Source: Sporosarcina sp. FSL W7-1349 (GTDB lineage Bacteria; Bacillota; Bacilli; Bacillales_A; Planococcaceae). From it: 64,000 nucleotides of DNA. The translations under genes and the position numbers were made by a program. Shown piece by piece: positions 9,078-18,471 of this stretch (its first letter is position 1; the number at the start of each line of letters is the position of its first letter). A model generated the notes under the pieces. It made no database searches. It saw only the letters and a program-made list of their open reading frames with translations, and had not been told where the DNA came from. The stretch spans positions 1,116,001-1,180,000 of the forward strand of contig NZ_JBBOOK010000001.1 of assembly GCF_038003045.1 (NCBI RefSeq). The letters run 5' to 3'.

Positions 9078-10402
9078 TTGACTGCCCCTCGTTCCATCGC
9101 TTGAAGCGACAGATCCAGCCGGATGAGATCCTCATAAGTCTCCCGACGGACGGCGAGTCGATGTTCCCCGTTCTCGCAAAAGACGACCGCCGGCTTAGGA
9201 AGCCGATTGTAGTTGCTTGCCATGGAGTAATTATAGGCCCCAGTGCAGAAGATCGCGACGATATCTCCTTCCGTAGGGGAAGCCAGAAACGCCTCTTCGA
9301 TCAATTTGTCACCCGACTCGCAGCATTTTCCGGCAATGGTGACTTTATCCTCATGGGCTTCATTCACACGGTTTGCCGTGATGGCCGTATATTTTGCACC
9401 GTACAATGCAGGTCGGATGTTGTCTGACATACCGCCGTCCACAGCGAGATACGTTCGAGTATTCGGCACTTCTTTCCGGCTGCCCGCCGTGTAAAGCGTC
9501 GTACCCGCGTCCCCGATGAGCGACCGGCCCGGCTCTATCCAAATTTCCGGCATCGGGTAGTTCGCATTTCGAGTCATGGTTAGGACGACTTTCGCCATTT
9601 CGTCGACATAGGCGGAAGGATGAAGTGGACGATCCTCTTCCGTATAGCGGATGCCAAAACCACCACCTAAATTCAAGACGGTGCATGTAAACCCATGTTC
9701 ATCACGCCACTCCACCATCTTGTCCATAAGCGCTTCCGCAGCCAATCGGAACGCATCCGTTTCGAAAATCTGGGAACCGATATGACAGTGCATGCCAAGC
9801 AGTTGGATATACGAATGGTCCTGCAATTGACGGAAGGCTTCATCCGCCTGTCCGTTTTTCAAGTCGAATCCGAATTTGGAGTCTTCCTGTCCTGTCGTGA
9901 TGAAATCATGGGTCGAGGCGTGAACGCCTGGCGTCACCCGGATCAGCACGTTCATCTTCTCTTCCCGGGACTCCGCAATCTCTTTCACTAATGCAATTTC
10001 AGAAAAGTTATCTATGACGAGACAGCCTATTTTTTCATCGAACGCATATTGCAATTCTGTAAAGCTTTTATTGTTCCCGTGGAAATGGATCCGTTCACGT
10101 GGAAACCCGGCTGCCACCGCTGTATATAATTCTCCGCCCGACACGACATCAAGCGACAGGCCTTCCTCTTTGGCCACTTCGTAGATGGCGATGGATGAGA
10201 AAGCCTTACTCGCATACGCCACTTGGGCTTGGACACCCGCATGTTTGAATGTTTCCTTGAAAGCCCGGGCGCGCTCACGGAACAAAGCGACATCATAAAC
10301 AATTAATGGTGTTCCGTAAATTTGTGCAAGATCGACCGTATCGACTCCCCCGATCGTGAGATGGCCTTTCTCATTGACCGACTGTGTTCCGTAGAAATGC
10401 AT
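9074..10402 (-). CDS. lysA: Diaminopimelate decarboxylase
   Basis: LysA removes CO2 from meso-diaminopimelate to give L-lysine, the last step of lysine synthesis. The product has 442 residues and is a fold-III PLP enzyme. Landmarks are the PLP lysine in AYASKAFSS, the glycine-rich LNLGGGFGIRY phosphate-binding loop, EPGRS, and the second active-site stretch KCCESGDKL. The start at 10402 follows GGAGGG by seven bases; an upstream in-frame TTG at 10417 would place the ribosome binding site inside the gene. It lies downstream of spoVAF, as in B. subtilis. Confidence 0.95.
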   Translation of the reverse strand: MHFYGTQSVNEKGHLTIGGVDTVDLAQIYGTPLIVYDVALFRERARAFKETFKHAGVQAQVAYASKAFSSIAIYEVAKEEGLSLDVVSGGELYTAVAAGFPRERIHFHGNNKSFTELQYAFDEKIGCLVIDNFSEIALVKEIAESREEKMNVLIRVTPGVHASTHDFITTGQEDSKFGFDLKNGQADEAFRQLQDHSYIQLLGMHCHIGSQIFETDAFRLAAEALMDKMVEWRDEHGFTCTVLNLGGGFGIRYTEEDRPLHPSAYVDEMAKVVLTMTRNANYPMPEIWIEPGRSLIGDAGTTLYTAGSRKEVPNTRTYLAVDGGMSDNIRPALYGAKYTAITANRVNEAHEDKVTIAGKCCESGDKLIEEAFLASPTEGDIVAIFCTGAYNYSMASNYNRLPKPAVVFCENGEHRLAVRRETYEDLIRLDLSLQAMERGAVN

Positions 10403-10472
10403 CCTGTTTCCCTCCAAAATCTAAAAGAACTCGTACCCAAACTTTATCATAGAAGGAAGACAATGCGCAAAT

Positions 10473-11921
10473 CTAGGATATGCGATTTCGTTTCGGAGCG
10501 TCGGTAATGAAAGGCCTTGGCGCATCGATTGTCATCGGGAAACGGACCAGGATACGCATCATCGCTTTCGGGAAAAATGGCGTTGCCGGCCATAGATAAG
10601 GGATGCCCATCGGCTTGAGCGTACAGAGGTAATAAAATAATATAAATATTCCCATGAAGAAGCCAGCCGCGCCCCAAATGGCTGTCAATGCCAAGATGGA
10701 TAAGCGGAACACTTTCGTCGTAATACTCAACTCATAAGAAGGAATGGCGAATGTCAAAATGGCGCTGACTGCCACATAAAGTACAACTTCCGGGGAAAAC
10801 AGACCGACGTCGATGGCCACTTGACCGATAACGATCGCCGCAACGAGCCCCATCGCCGTCGACATTGGGGTCGGTGTATGGATAGCGGCCATTCGGAGCA
10901 CTTCAATACCGATATCCCCAAGTAGCAACTGGACGAGCAAAGGGACTTCCCCGACGTCATTCGGCCCGATATAGCTCAGACTATCCGGCAAATACCGCGG
11001 CTCGCTTGCCAACAAGTACCAAAACGGCAGCAAGACAAGGCTGAACGCCGTACCAATTAAACGGACGAGTCGGACAAAAGTCCCGATCAACGGTGCTTGC
11101 CTATACTCTTCTGCATGTTGTAAATGGTGGAAAATAGTGACTGGCACGAGGATTACGGAAGGGGAGGTATCCACGATGATAGCAATATGGCCTTCCAACA
11201 AATGAGCTGCACAAATGTCCGGACGTTCGGTGTAACGGACAAAAGGCATCGGATGAAAGCCCTGTTTCAATAAAAACTCCTCAAGGGACTTGTCCGTCAT
11301 CGTCAAGCCGTCATGGCAGATCTCCTCCAGCCGTTTCCGTAAGAAATCAAGGTTCTCCTCGCTGGCGGCGCCTTTCATGAAAGCGAGCACGACGTCCGTT
11401 TTCCCTTTTACAGTCGTATGATGCATTTCGAAGCGAAGGTCCGGCACGCGGATCCTCCGGCGGATCAAAGCTGTATTCGTCAAAATGTTCTCCGTGAACC
11501 CATCACGGGAACCACGGATTACTTTTTCATTATCTGGCTCCTCCGGCTGTCTCCCCGGATAAGAGCGGACATCAATAGTGAAAGCAAAACCTTCCGCTGT
11601 GATAAAAGCGACTTGGCCACTCAAGACGGCGGCTAATATTCCCTTTTTATCTTGCGCTTCCGCAACGGCGTGGTAGGGAAAGAAAGAGAGGAAGCGCTCA
11701 GCGCCATTCCTCTCCTTCTCCATCTCTTCACTGCCCCACTGCATTTCCGTCAGCAAGGCGGTAATCGTATCACCATCCACTAATCCATTGATATATAATA
11801 TCAACGATTTGACATCCCATAAATGCAATGTCCGGGCGGTCGCGTCAAACGATTCGCCGTCTCCGAAAAGTTCTGTAAACCACGTTTCTGCGTCTGTCAT
11901 CGAGTTGAAAATCTTATTCAT
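10473..11921 (-). CDS. spoVAF: Spore germination protein SpoVAF (GerA family A subunit-like)
   Basis: This 482-residue protein has a soluble N-terminal half and several membrane helices in the C-terminal half (about 290-460), typical of GerAA/GerKA/SpoVAF proteins in the spore inner membrane. Family motifs include FTENILTNTALIRRRIRVPDL and NDVGEVPLLVQLLLGDIGIEVLR. Its place immediately after sigF and before lysA supports SpoVAF rather than a germinant-receptor subunit. It would be expressed in the forespore by sigma-F/sigma-G (known for the family). The usual spoVAA-AE genes between sigF and spoVAF are missing. Confidence 0.88.
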   Translation of the reverse strand: MNKIFNSMTDAETWFTELFGDGESFDATARTLHLWDVKSLILYINGLVDGDTITALLTEMQWGSEEMEKERNGAERFLSFFPYHAVAEAQDKKGILAAVLSGQVAFITAEGFAFTIDVRSYPGRQPEEPDNEKVIRGSRDGFTENILTNTALIRRRIRVPDLRFEMHHTTVKGKTDVVLAFMKGAASEENLDFLRKRLEEICHDGLTMTDKSLEEFLLKQGFHPMPFVRYTERPDICAAHLLEGHIAIIVDTSPSVILVPVTIFHHLQHAEEYRQAPLIGTFVRLVRLIGTAFSLVLLPFWYLLASEPRYLPDSLSYIGPNDVGEVPLLVQLLLGDIGIEVLRMAAIHTPTPMSTAMGLVAAIVIGQVAIDVGLFSPEVVLYVAVSAILTFAIPSYELSITTKVFRLSILALTAIWGAAGFFMGIFILFYYLCTLKPMGIPYLWPATPFFPKAMMRILVRFPMTIDAPRPFITDAPKRNRIS

Positions 11922-11925
11922 GGTT

Positions 11926-12714
11926 TCATTCCGTCCTCACTTTTTCGATACTTTCTTCAGCGTTGACGCCCATCCAAGCTTTCAATTGGGCCAGGATTTT
12001 CTTTTCCAACCGTGACACTTGCACTTGCGAAATGCCGATCCGCTCGGCGATGTCGCTCTGGGTGCAATCGAGGTAATAACGCATATAGATAATCGTTTGG
12101 TCCCGTTTACTTAACCGGGAAATGACGTCCCGGAGAGGAATGTGATCGAACACTTTCTCCGATCGGTTGTCCCGCAGCTGGTCCATCAACGTGAGACTGT
12201 CCCCTTCGCTTTCATAGAGTTGCTCATGAAGCGATGCCGGATCCCGTAAGGCATCGGACGCGAGGATGACATCATCGATCGGGACTTCGAGCACTTCGGC
12301 AATTTCCGAAATGGAAGGGGATTTTCCATGCTTCTTAACGTAATCATCGGTCGCATGACGGATTTTGAAGCTTAGCTCCCGGATGGAACGGCTCACTTTC
12401 ACCATGCCGTCATCCCGTAAAAACCGCTGGATCTCCCCGACGATCATCGGGACAGCGTAAGTCGAAAACTTCACATCAAACGAAAGGTCGAATTTATCAA
12501 TGGATTTCATCAGGCCGATGCAGCCGATTTGGAATAAATCCTCGAGGTCTGCTCCCCGCGAAGCAAAGCGCTGGACAATGGACCAGACAAGCCTCGTGTT
12601 GCCTTCGACCATGAGCCGTCTCGCCTCTTTATCGCCTGCTTGAGACGCTTGGATCAGCTCTCTCATTTTCTCTTGAGATAATAATACGTCCTGCTTATCA
12701 ACAGATAGGTCCAT
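11926..12714 (-). CDS. sigF: RNA polymerase sigma-F factor (SigF/SpoIIAC)
   Basis: Sigma-F is the first forespore-specific sigma factor. The 262-residue protein shows region 2 (EDLFQIGCIGLMKSIDKFDLSF and FSTYAVPMIVGEIQRFLRD), region 3 (ELSFKIRHATDDYVKKHGKSP) and the region 4 helix-turn-helix (CTQSDIAERIGISQVQVSRLEKKIL). It is the last gene of the spoIIAA-spoIIAB-sigF operon, three bases after spoIIAB, and spoVAF follows within five bases. Confidence 0.97.
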   Translation of the reverse strand: MDLSVDKQDVLLSQEKMRELIQASQAGDKEARRLMVEGNTRLVWSIVQRFASRGADLEDLFQIGCIGLMKSIDKFDLSFDVKFSTYAVPMIVGEIQRFLRDDGMVKVSRSIRELSFKIRHATDDYVKKHGKSPSISEIAEVLEVPIDDVILASDALRDPASLHEQLYESEGDSLTLMDQLRDNRSEKVFDHIPLRDVISRLSKRDQTIIYMRYYLDCTQSDIAERIGISQVQVSRLEKKILAQLKAWMGVNAEESIEKVRTE

Positions 12715-12717
12715 ACG

Positions 12718-13164
12718 TCACCTCGTTCTGCTTGCTTCCGTTACCGGAGAAAACGTTTTCTCGAACCTAACTACTGTTCCTCTTCCCATTTCAGACTCGA
12801 CAGACAAGCTGTCGGAAAAGCTTTCCATGATGGTGAACCCCATACCGGACCGCTCCATTTGCGGCCGGGTCGTGAACATCGGCTCCATCGCCTGATCCAC
12901 ATCAAAGATGCCGGTTCCGGTGTCGCTCACCGTCATCTTCACAGTATGATCCTCGATCTGGGCATGAATTTCGACGAAGCTCGTCCCATCGCATTCATAT
13001 CCATGGATGATGGCATTCGTCACCGCTTCCGACACAATCGTTTTGAACTCGGAGATCTCCTCGATGGTCGGATCGAGCGGAGTGATGAAACAAGTGAGCG
13101 CCATCCGGGCCAGTGCTTCGTTCTCTTCAATTGCGACAAACGATAATTTCATTTCATTGTTCAT
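12718..13164 (-). CDS. spoIIAB: Anti-sigma-F factor and kinase SpoIIAB
   Basis: SpoIIAB (148 residues) holds sigma-F inactive and phosphorylates SpoIIAA. It is a GHKL-type ATPase: the N-box Asn-containing helix is IVSEAVTNAIIHGYE, the Mg/ATP-binding glycine motif is VSDTGTGI, and the lid is MERSGMGFTIMESF. It overlaps spoIIAA by 11 bases and precedes sigF. Confidence 0.96.
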   Translation of the reverse strand: MNNEMKLSFVAIEENEALARMALTCFITPLDPTIEEISEFKTIVSEAVTNAIIHGYECDGTSFVEIHAQIEDHTVKMTVSDTGTGIFDVDQAMEPMFTTRPQMERSGMGFTIMESFSDSLSVESEMGRGTVVRFEKTFSPVTEASRTR

Positions 13165-13507
13165 GTAAGACCCCTCCGATTTCCCCGATCGCCTGAGCGA
13201 CCGTACAATGTCTAATATATGGACCTAGACCGGAAAAATTAAATATCTTTTCCATCGTCGGGGATGGATTCAAAATAAGCGTTTCTCCGCCAAGAGGAGC
13301 CAAATCTCTCATCCTGCCGAGAATCAGGCCAATTCCCGCACTGTCCATGAATCCAAGCCCATTCAAATCCCAAACGACAGCTCTCGCCTGCCCGGTGAAT
13401 ATGGAAGATGAAATATGAGTGCGAATCCGATTGGCCTCATGATTATCCAATTCACCATGTAATGACACTACTAATATTCCGTTGTCGACAAGTTCCATCT
13501 TTGCCAT
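13154..13507 (-). CDS. spoIIAA: Anti-sigma-F factor antagonist SpoIIAA
   Basis: SpoIIAA (117 residues) is a STAS-domain protein that, when dephosphorylated by SpoIIE, displaces SpoIIAB from sigma-F. The phosphorylated serine lies in LGFMDSAGIGLILGR (about residue 57). The start has a strong AAGGAGGGG ribosome binding site. A sigma-H type promoter lies about 30 bases upstream. No dacF precedes the operon, unlike in B. subtilis. Confidence 0.96.
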   Translation of the reverse strand: MAKMELVDNGILVVSLHGELDNHEANRIRTHISSSIFTGQARAVVWDLNGLGFMDSAGIGLILGRMRDLAPLGGETLILNPSPTMEKIFNFSGLGPYIRHCTVAQAIGEIGGVLHEQ

Positions 13508-13533
13508 GCTGAACCCCTCCTTACTTGCGGATT

Positions 13534-13561
13534 ATTCCACACAGGACGGGCCGAATCCTTT
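13534..13561 (-). promoter_or_regulatory. Sigma-H type promoter of the spoIIA operon
   Basis: Read on the minus strand, AAAGGATTC (-35; sigma-H consensus RNAGGAWWW) is separated by 12 bases from GTGGAAT (-10; consensus RNNGAAT). The site sits just ahead of spoIIAA, whose B. subtilis counterpart is transcribed by sigma-H. Confidence 0.7.
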
Positions 13562-13691
13562 TACATTACAGAACTAGTCAGGAAAAGTGGAAGGTTCCCA
13601 TTTTCCGACAAGTTTCACTTACGTTGGAAGTATGTACAATGTGTTAAGGATTTACACATCCCCGCCAAAGTTTCCCACCAACTGCGCGAAT

Positions 13692-13738
13692 AAAAAACAA
13701 AATCCCTGTCCACCGGAAATTACCGATGAACAGGGATA
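13692..13738 (-). terminator. Terminator after pdp
   Basis: ATCCCTGTTCATCGG pairs imperfectly with CCGGTGGACAGGGAT and is followed by TTTTGTTTTTT on the minus strand. It insulates spoIIA from the nucleoside catabolism genes. Confidence 0.8.
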
Positions 13739-13810
13739 TGTGTAAACTATTTACGGCGCTGTGCCGGAGAACCGAATATAACTCGAATTTCACATTCTGC
13801 AACTCTTTCA

Positions 13811-15127
13811 TCATCCACCGATTAATCTTCCAATCAACGGCGGAGGATCGACCCGGGATGTGCCAATTTGGATATGTTGCTGGATCATGGCCAAGGACTG
13901 CTGAACGTCTTCGTTATTAGCATGGATAACAGCAAGCGGTTCGCCCTGCTTCACCGGATCCCCGGTCTTTTTCTTCAAAACAAGGCCGACTGCCAGATCA
14001 ATGACATCCTCTTTTGTCGCCCGGCCGGCGCCGAGCAACATGGCGGCCACTCCAAGGCTGTCCGCATCCATATGTACAACGAATCCGGAAGCCGGCGACG
14101 GCACTTCGATTTGAAAGGAAGCGGACGGCAGCAATGCCGGGCTCCCGACGATAGCCGGGTCGCCCCCTTGCGCCTCAATCAGTCTTTCGAACCGTTCCAA
14201 AGCGGAACCGTCACGCATTACCAGCTCCAATTTGGCGCGCGCCTCCTCGATAGTTGCTGCCTTCCCGCCGGCCACGACCATCCGGCTGCCTAGGACGAGA
14301 CATAATTCCGTCAAGTCCGCCGGCCCTTCCCCTCTCAGCGTTTCAATTGCTTCCGCCACTTCCAACGCATTGCCGATTGCATAGCCGAGCGGCTGGCTCA
14401 TATCAGAAATGACTGCCATTGTCTGTCTGCCGGTTTGACGGCCGATTTCAACCATCGCTTCCGCCAAGGCAACCGAGTCTTCCTCTGTCTTCATGAAAGC
14501 GCCATTTCCCGTTTTCACATCCAGGACGATGGCATCCGCTCCCGCCGCAATCTTCTTGCTCATGATCGAGCTCGCGATCAACGGGATACTGTCCACTGTC
14601 GCCGTTACATCGCGCAGCGCATACAGTTTCTTATCTGCCGGAGTCAAATTGCCGCTCTGCCCCATGACGGCGAGCTGGATGTCATTCACTTGGCGAACAA
14701 ATTGCGCTTCAGTCAACTCTGTATGGAACCCCGCGATGGCCTCCAGTTTATCGATCGTCCCGCCCGTATGGCCGAGTCCCCGACCGCTCATCTTAGCAAC
14801 CGGGACACCGCATGCCGCCACCAAGGGAATCAAAATAAGACTCGTTGTGTCCCCCACACCGCCCGTGGAGTGCTTATCGACTTTAATCCCCTCAATCGAA
14901 CTCAGGTCGATCTGATCCCCGGACTCTGCCATCGCCATTGTCAAACTCCCTTGCTCCCCCGCAGTCATCCCCTTGAAATAAATCGCCATCAGCAACGCGC
15001 TTACCTGGTAATCCGGAATCGTTCCAGCTGTATAGCCAGCGATGAAAAACCGGATCTCCTGCTCGGAAAGCTGCTCCCCATTCCTCTTTTTCGCAATCAA
15101 ATCCACCATTCTGACCAAATCCATCAC
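13811..15127 (-). CDS. pdp: Pyrimidine-nucleoside phosphorylase
   Basis: Pdp phosphorolyses uridine, thymidine and deoxyuridine to the base and (deoxy)ribose-1-phosphate. The 438-residue product has the nucleoside-phosphorylase signature [18 protein letters not shown], the phosphate-binding [12 protein letters not shown] and the conserved [22 protein letters not shown]. The start overlaps the deoB stop. ATG or GTG at 15124-15127 or MVDLIAKK at 15109 are all possible; relatives begin near the last. It feeds deoB, encoded just upstream. Confidence 0.94.
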   Translation of the reverse strand: MMDLVRMVDLIAKKRNGEQLSEQEIRFFIAGYTAGTIPDYQVSALLMAIYFKGMTAGEQGSLTMAMAESGDQIDLSSIEGIKVDKHSTGGVGDTTSLILIPLVAACGVPVAKMSGRGLGHTGGTIDKLEAIAGFHTELTEAQFVRQVNDIQLAVMGQSGNLTPADKKLYALRDVTATVDSIPLIASSIMSKKIAAGADAIVLDVKTGNGAFMKTEEDSVALAEAMVEIGRQTGRQTMAVISDMSQPLGYAIGNALEVAEAIETLRGEGPADLTELCLVLGSRMVVAGGKAATIEEARAKLELVMRDGSALERFERLIEAQGGDPAIVGSPALLPSASFQIEVPSPASGFVVHMDADSLGVAAMLLGAGRATKEDVIDLAVGLVLKKKTGDPVKQGEPLAVIHANNEDVQQSLAMIQQHIQIGTSRVDPPPLIGRLIGG

Positions 15128-16317
15128 ACCTCTTCTTCAATCAAACCTAAAAAACTTATACCGTGTTCCGGCATTTTCACACCGAAGTTTTCTGCAATCG
15201 TGGCGCCGATATCCGAGAATGTTTCCCGCAACGGTAAGGCCCCGCCTTTAGAAATCGAAGGTGAATAAACGAGAAGCGGCACATATTCCCGGGTATGGTC
15301 CGTTCCGGCGTGCACCGGGTCATTGCCATGATCCGCAGTAATGATGAGCAAGTCGTCCGCTTCCATGGCTTCGACAATTTCAGGCAACCGGCGATCGAAT
15401 TCCTGCAACGCCTCTCCATATCCGACCGGATCGCGTCGGTGGCCGAACAAAGCGTCAAAATCCACCAAATTGACGAAACTGATGCCGTTGAAATCCCTTT
15501 TCATGACATCGAGCAATTTATCGACACCGTCCATATTGCTGACCGTCCGCACCGATTCCGTCACACCAGCACCATTATAAATATCCGAAATCTTTCCGAT
15601 CGCAATGACATCGTGGCCTGCATCTTTCAGCTCTTCCATGACGGTGCGCCCAAACGGCTTCAACGCATAGTCATGGCGATTGGTCGTCCGGATGAAATGC
15701 CCCGGTTCCCCGATAAATGGCCTTGCGATGACACGACCAACCAAGAATTCGGGCTGCAATGTCAGTTCCCGGGCGATTTCACATATCCGGTATTGTTCCT
15801 CAATCGGGATGATGTCTTCATGCGCCGCGATCTGAAGAACCGGATCGGCGGACGTATAGACGATAAGCGCTCCTGTTTCCATATGCTCTTGTCCGAGTTC
15901 CTCGATGATGGCGGTCCCGCTCGCGGGTTTATTGCCGATCACTTTCCGGCCAGTCCGCCGTTCCAGCTCTTCAATCAGCTCCAGCGGGAACCCATCCGGA
16001 TACACTTTGAACGGTTGATCGATCCGGAGCCCCATGATCTCCCAATGGCCGGTCATCGTATCTTTCCCGACAGAAGCTTCCTGCATCTTCGTGTAAAAGC
16101 CGCGCGGATCCGCTTCGGGGGCAATCCCTTGGATGTCCGCAATATTCCCCAAGCCGAGATGCGCCATATTCGGCATTTCCAGCCCATCCATCACTTCTGC
16201 GATATGGCCTAGCGTATGAGCTCCCTCATCGCCGAAAAGATGCGCGTCGGGCGCTTCCCCGATGCCTACTGAATCCAACACAATCAGATGAACCCGTTGA
16301 AACCGATGTATACCCAT
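15124..16317 (-). CDS. deoB: Phosphopentomutase
   Basis: DeoB interconverts (deoxy)ribose-1-phosphate and -5-phosphate. The 397-residue protein is an alkaline-phosphatase-superfamily metalloenzyme: [15 protein letters not shown] near the N-terminus carries the first metal ligand, the catalytic Thr is in [12 protein letters not shown], and metal ligands recur in [15 protein letters not shown] and [12 protein letters not shown]. It is translationally coupled to pdp, an arrangement shared with B. subtilis drm-pdp. Confidence 0.96.
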   Translation of the reverse strand: MGIHRFQRVHLIVLDSVGIGEAPDAHLFGDEGAHTLGHIAEVMDGLEMPNMAHLGLGNIADIQGIAPEADPRGFYTKMQEASVGKDTMTGHWEIMGLRIDQPFKVYPDGFPLELIEELERRTGRKVIGNKPASGTAIIEELGQEHMETGALIVYTSADPVLQIAAHEDIIPIEEQYRICEIARELTLQPEFLVGRVIARPFIGEPGHFIRTTNRHDYALKPFGRTVMEELKDAGHDVIAIGKISDIYNGAGVTESVRTVSNMDGVDKLLDVMKRDFNGISFVNLVDFDALFGHRRDPVGYGEALQEFDRRLPEIVEAMEADDLLIITADHGNDPVHAGTDHTREYVPLLVYSPSISKGGALPLRETFSDIGATIAENFGVKMPEHGISFLGLIEEEV

Positions 16318-16354
16318 TTGTTGTCCCTCCCATTTTCATTGCGCCTTACTTGTG

Positions 16355-17254
16355 TTACGCACGCGGATGAAATTTCACATACACTTCCTTCAAGCGGGAT
16401 TTACTGACATGCGTATAGATTTGTGTCGTGGAAATATCCGCATGGCCGAGCATTTCCTGGACCGCCCGCAGATCAGCCCCGTTTTCAATGAGATGCGTTG
16501 CGAAGGAATGCCGCAAGATGTGAGGCGTCAGTTCTTTTTGTATACCCGCTTTTTGGGCATGCCCCTTCAAAATCTTCCAACATCCTTGCCGGGTCAGCCG
16601 CGAACCTTGCATATTGACGAATAAAGCCTCCACATTCCTCTGCTTCTCTGTGAATCGCGGACGCACTTCCTCCACATAGCATTGCACCGCTTGGATGGCA
16701 CTCCGGCCTAGCGGGATGATCCGCTCTTTCCCTCCCTTGCCGAAAACACGGACAAACCCCATCGATAAATGGATGTCCTGCATATCCAGCCCGATTAACT
16801 CGCTGACCCGCATGCCGGTTCCGTATAATAACTCCAAGAGAGCCACATCCCGTTTCCCTTGCAATGTGGCGGCATCCGGTGCTTGGATCAGCCGATCGAT
16901 CTCATCTATCGATAGGACCCGTGGCAACTTCTGTTCAATCTTCGGCAATTCAAGATGGACCGTCGGATCCTGGTCCGTCACCTGGTCCCGCAATAGGAAT
17001 TGATGAAAAGACCGAATCGACGAAATATGCCGGGATATCGTCCTGGCCGATTTTCCTTCCATTTTTAATCGTTGCAGATGGCCGATGATCGCCGTTCGGT
17101 CCACCTTATTGATGGATGGGTGTCCAGCGTCTTCCATCGATTGGATATAATCGGTCAAATCCCGTCGATAAGAACTAATCGTATTAGATGAAAGCTGGCG
17201 TTCCACCTGCAGAAAATGGATGTAATCTTCAAGTGCAAAGCGGGCGTCTTTCAT
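16355..17254 (-). CDS. xerD: Tyrosine site-specific recombinase XerD
   Basis: XerD (299 residues) with its partner XerC resolves chromosome dimers at dif. The N-terminal SAM-like core-binding domain covers residues 8-90. The catalytic domain shows R in GTGMRVSELIGLD, HxxR in LTPHILRHSFATHLIENGADL, and the nucleophile Tyr in ISTTQIYTHVSKSRLKEVY. The place between deoB and fur matches B. subtilis ripX (xerD). It appears monocistronic. Confidence 0.94.
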   Translation of the reverse strand: MKDARFALEDYIHFLQVERQLSSNTISSYRRDLTDYIQSMEDAGHPSINKVDRTAIIGHLQRLKMEGKSARTISRHISSIRSFHQFLLRDQVTDQDPTVHLELPKIEQKLPRVLSIDEIDRLIQAPDAATLQGKRDVALLELLYGTGMRVSELIGLDMQDIHLSMGFVRVFGKGGKERIIPLGRSAIQAVQCYVEEVRPRFTEKQRNVEALFVNMQGSRLTRQGCWKILKGHAQKAGIQKELTPHILRHSFATHLIENGADLRAVQEMLGHADISTTQIYTHVSKSRLKEVYVKFHPRA

Positions 17255-17318
17255 CGTAGTCGGGGATTTTCCCCTTTATAGTATGTACCCATGCCCCTTC
17301 CCCCTTTCATCAAATGAC

Positions 17319-17346
17319 AAAAGGGATAGCGCACGCCATCCCTTTT
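17319..17346 (-). terminator. Terminator after fur
   Basis: AAAAGGGAT pairs with ATCCCTTTT around a ten-base loop, directly beyond the fur stop; the following tract is T-rich but interrupted. Confidence 0.6.
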
Positions 17347-17348
17347 CC

Positions 17349-17816
17349 TTACTCTTCCTTATCTTCCTGTTCTTCCTTATCGGACCGGCATCTTTTGCAG
17401 ATGCCATGGAATGTCAGCCAATGGTCTTTTACGGCAAATTCAAAACGGCTTTCCACGACTTTTTCCACTTCTCCCAGGAGGTCTTCCTGGATTTCATCTA
17501 CCGTTCCGCATTCGATGCAGATCAGATGGTGATGGAAGTGGGCAGCCCCTTCTTGCCGAAGGTCATAACGGGAAACCCCGTCCCCAAAATTGATTTTATC
17601 GACTATTTTAAGATCTGTCAGCAATTCCAATGTACGATACACAGTAGCAAGACCGATCTCCGGCGCTTTTTCCTTCACTAGCAGGAAAACATCCTCCGCG
17701 CTAAGATGGTCCTCCTCATACTCCAGGAGCACTCTCACAGTCGCTTCCCGTTGAGGCGTCAACTTATAGCTGGCCCCATGCAGTTGTTTCTTTATACGAT
17801 CGATCCGGCTCTCCAT
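17349..17816 (-). CDS. fur: Ferric uptake regulator Fur
   Basis: This 155-residue metal-dependent repressor has an N-terminal winged helix (YKLTPQREATVRVLLE ... IGLATVYRTLELLTDLKIV). The dimerisation domain has metal ligands in AHFHHHLICIECGTVDEI and a structural zinc site made of this CxxC and the later HGICKRCRSD. The order xerD-fur-(SpoIIM-like)-nudF matches B. subtilis, where the corresponding protein is the iron regulator Fur rather than PerR or Zur. The tail is a short acidic run. Confidence 0.9.
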   Translation of the reverse strand: MESRIDRIKKQLHGASYKLTPQREATVRVLLEYEEDHLSAEDVFLLVKEKAPEIGLATVYRTLELLTDLKIVDKINFGDGVSRYDLRQEGAAHFHHHLICIECGTVDEIQEDLLGEVEKVVESRFEFAVKDHWLTFHGICKRCRSDKEEQEDKEE

Positions 17817-17900
17817 ACGACGCCCCCCTCAAACTGACTTCATTATATCAAAAGGGCTTTCCGTATGACAACCGAAAGGAAATGGCCTCCTATTCGGAAC

Positions 17901-18416
17901 CTATCGAAGAATCAAATAGAAGATGACCATTTCAGAAGCCAATACGACAGCAGACAAAATTAACAAGATCGGCAAGGCACGCGGATTGCGTCTTTTTCCG
18001 ATCGTCGGCCGCATAAAATAAGGAGGACTGAGCACCGCGCAATACAATAAAAACAGGAAGCAGGAGATGAACTGGAAAGGGAACCACCAGATCGTATAGT
18101 CAAGCATCTTCATCCCCGAACCGAGCAAATAGGACGAGGCCAGACCGAAAAAAACACTTTTCAAAGCCCCTGTGAATAAAACCAAGGGGCGAGTTTGCCG
18201 GATTCTTGAGAAAATATAAGCCAGTGTATAGAAGAACACAAGAGCACCGATCGGCCTGATCACTCCCGCATTCTGCCCCCCGACGACCCTCGCATCGTAA
18301 AAGGCGATCCATCTCTCCACCGCTTCGGAAGGAATCTCGCGGAACAACAGCGCCCCTCCGATATACCCGACCGCTAGTATGACGAATAGATGGATGAATG
18401 ACAATGAACGGACCAT
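17901..18416 (-). CDS. Membrane protein, possible divergent SpoIIM
   Basis: This 171-residue hydrophobic protein has five predicted helices (about residues 7-25, 52-70, 80-100, 108-128 and 148-168). It occupies the slot of spoIIM, between fur and nudF. I do not see a clear SpoIIM (DUF95) sequence signature. In B. subtilis SpoIIM is part of the engulfment DMP complex with SpoIID and SpoIIP. The call is therefore by synteny, size and topology only. The start at 18416 is set by GGAGGTG eight bases upstream; the track could begin at 18434 but would swallow that site. Confidence 0.45.
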   Translation of the reverse strand: MVRSLSFIHLFVILAVGYIGGALLFREIPSEAVERWIAFYDARVVGGQNAGVIRPIGALVFFYTLAYIFSRIRQTRPLVLFTGALKSVFFGLASSYLLGSGMKMLDYTIWWFPFQFISCFLFLLYCAVLSPPYFMRPTIGKRRNPRALPILLILSAVVLASEMVIFYLILR

Positions 18417-18471
18417 AGGCCTGCACCTCCGCATAGTTTGTACAACATATGCTTGTCCGGCCGAAAATAGG

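Noticed and set aside
14435-15268. 277-codon plus-strand open frame
   Set aside because: Antisense to pdp and deoB, both intact; no protein-like features.
15295-16212. 305-codon plus-strand open frame
   Set aside because: Antisense shadow of deoB.
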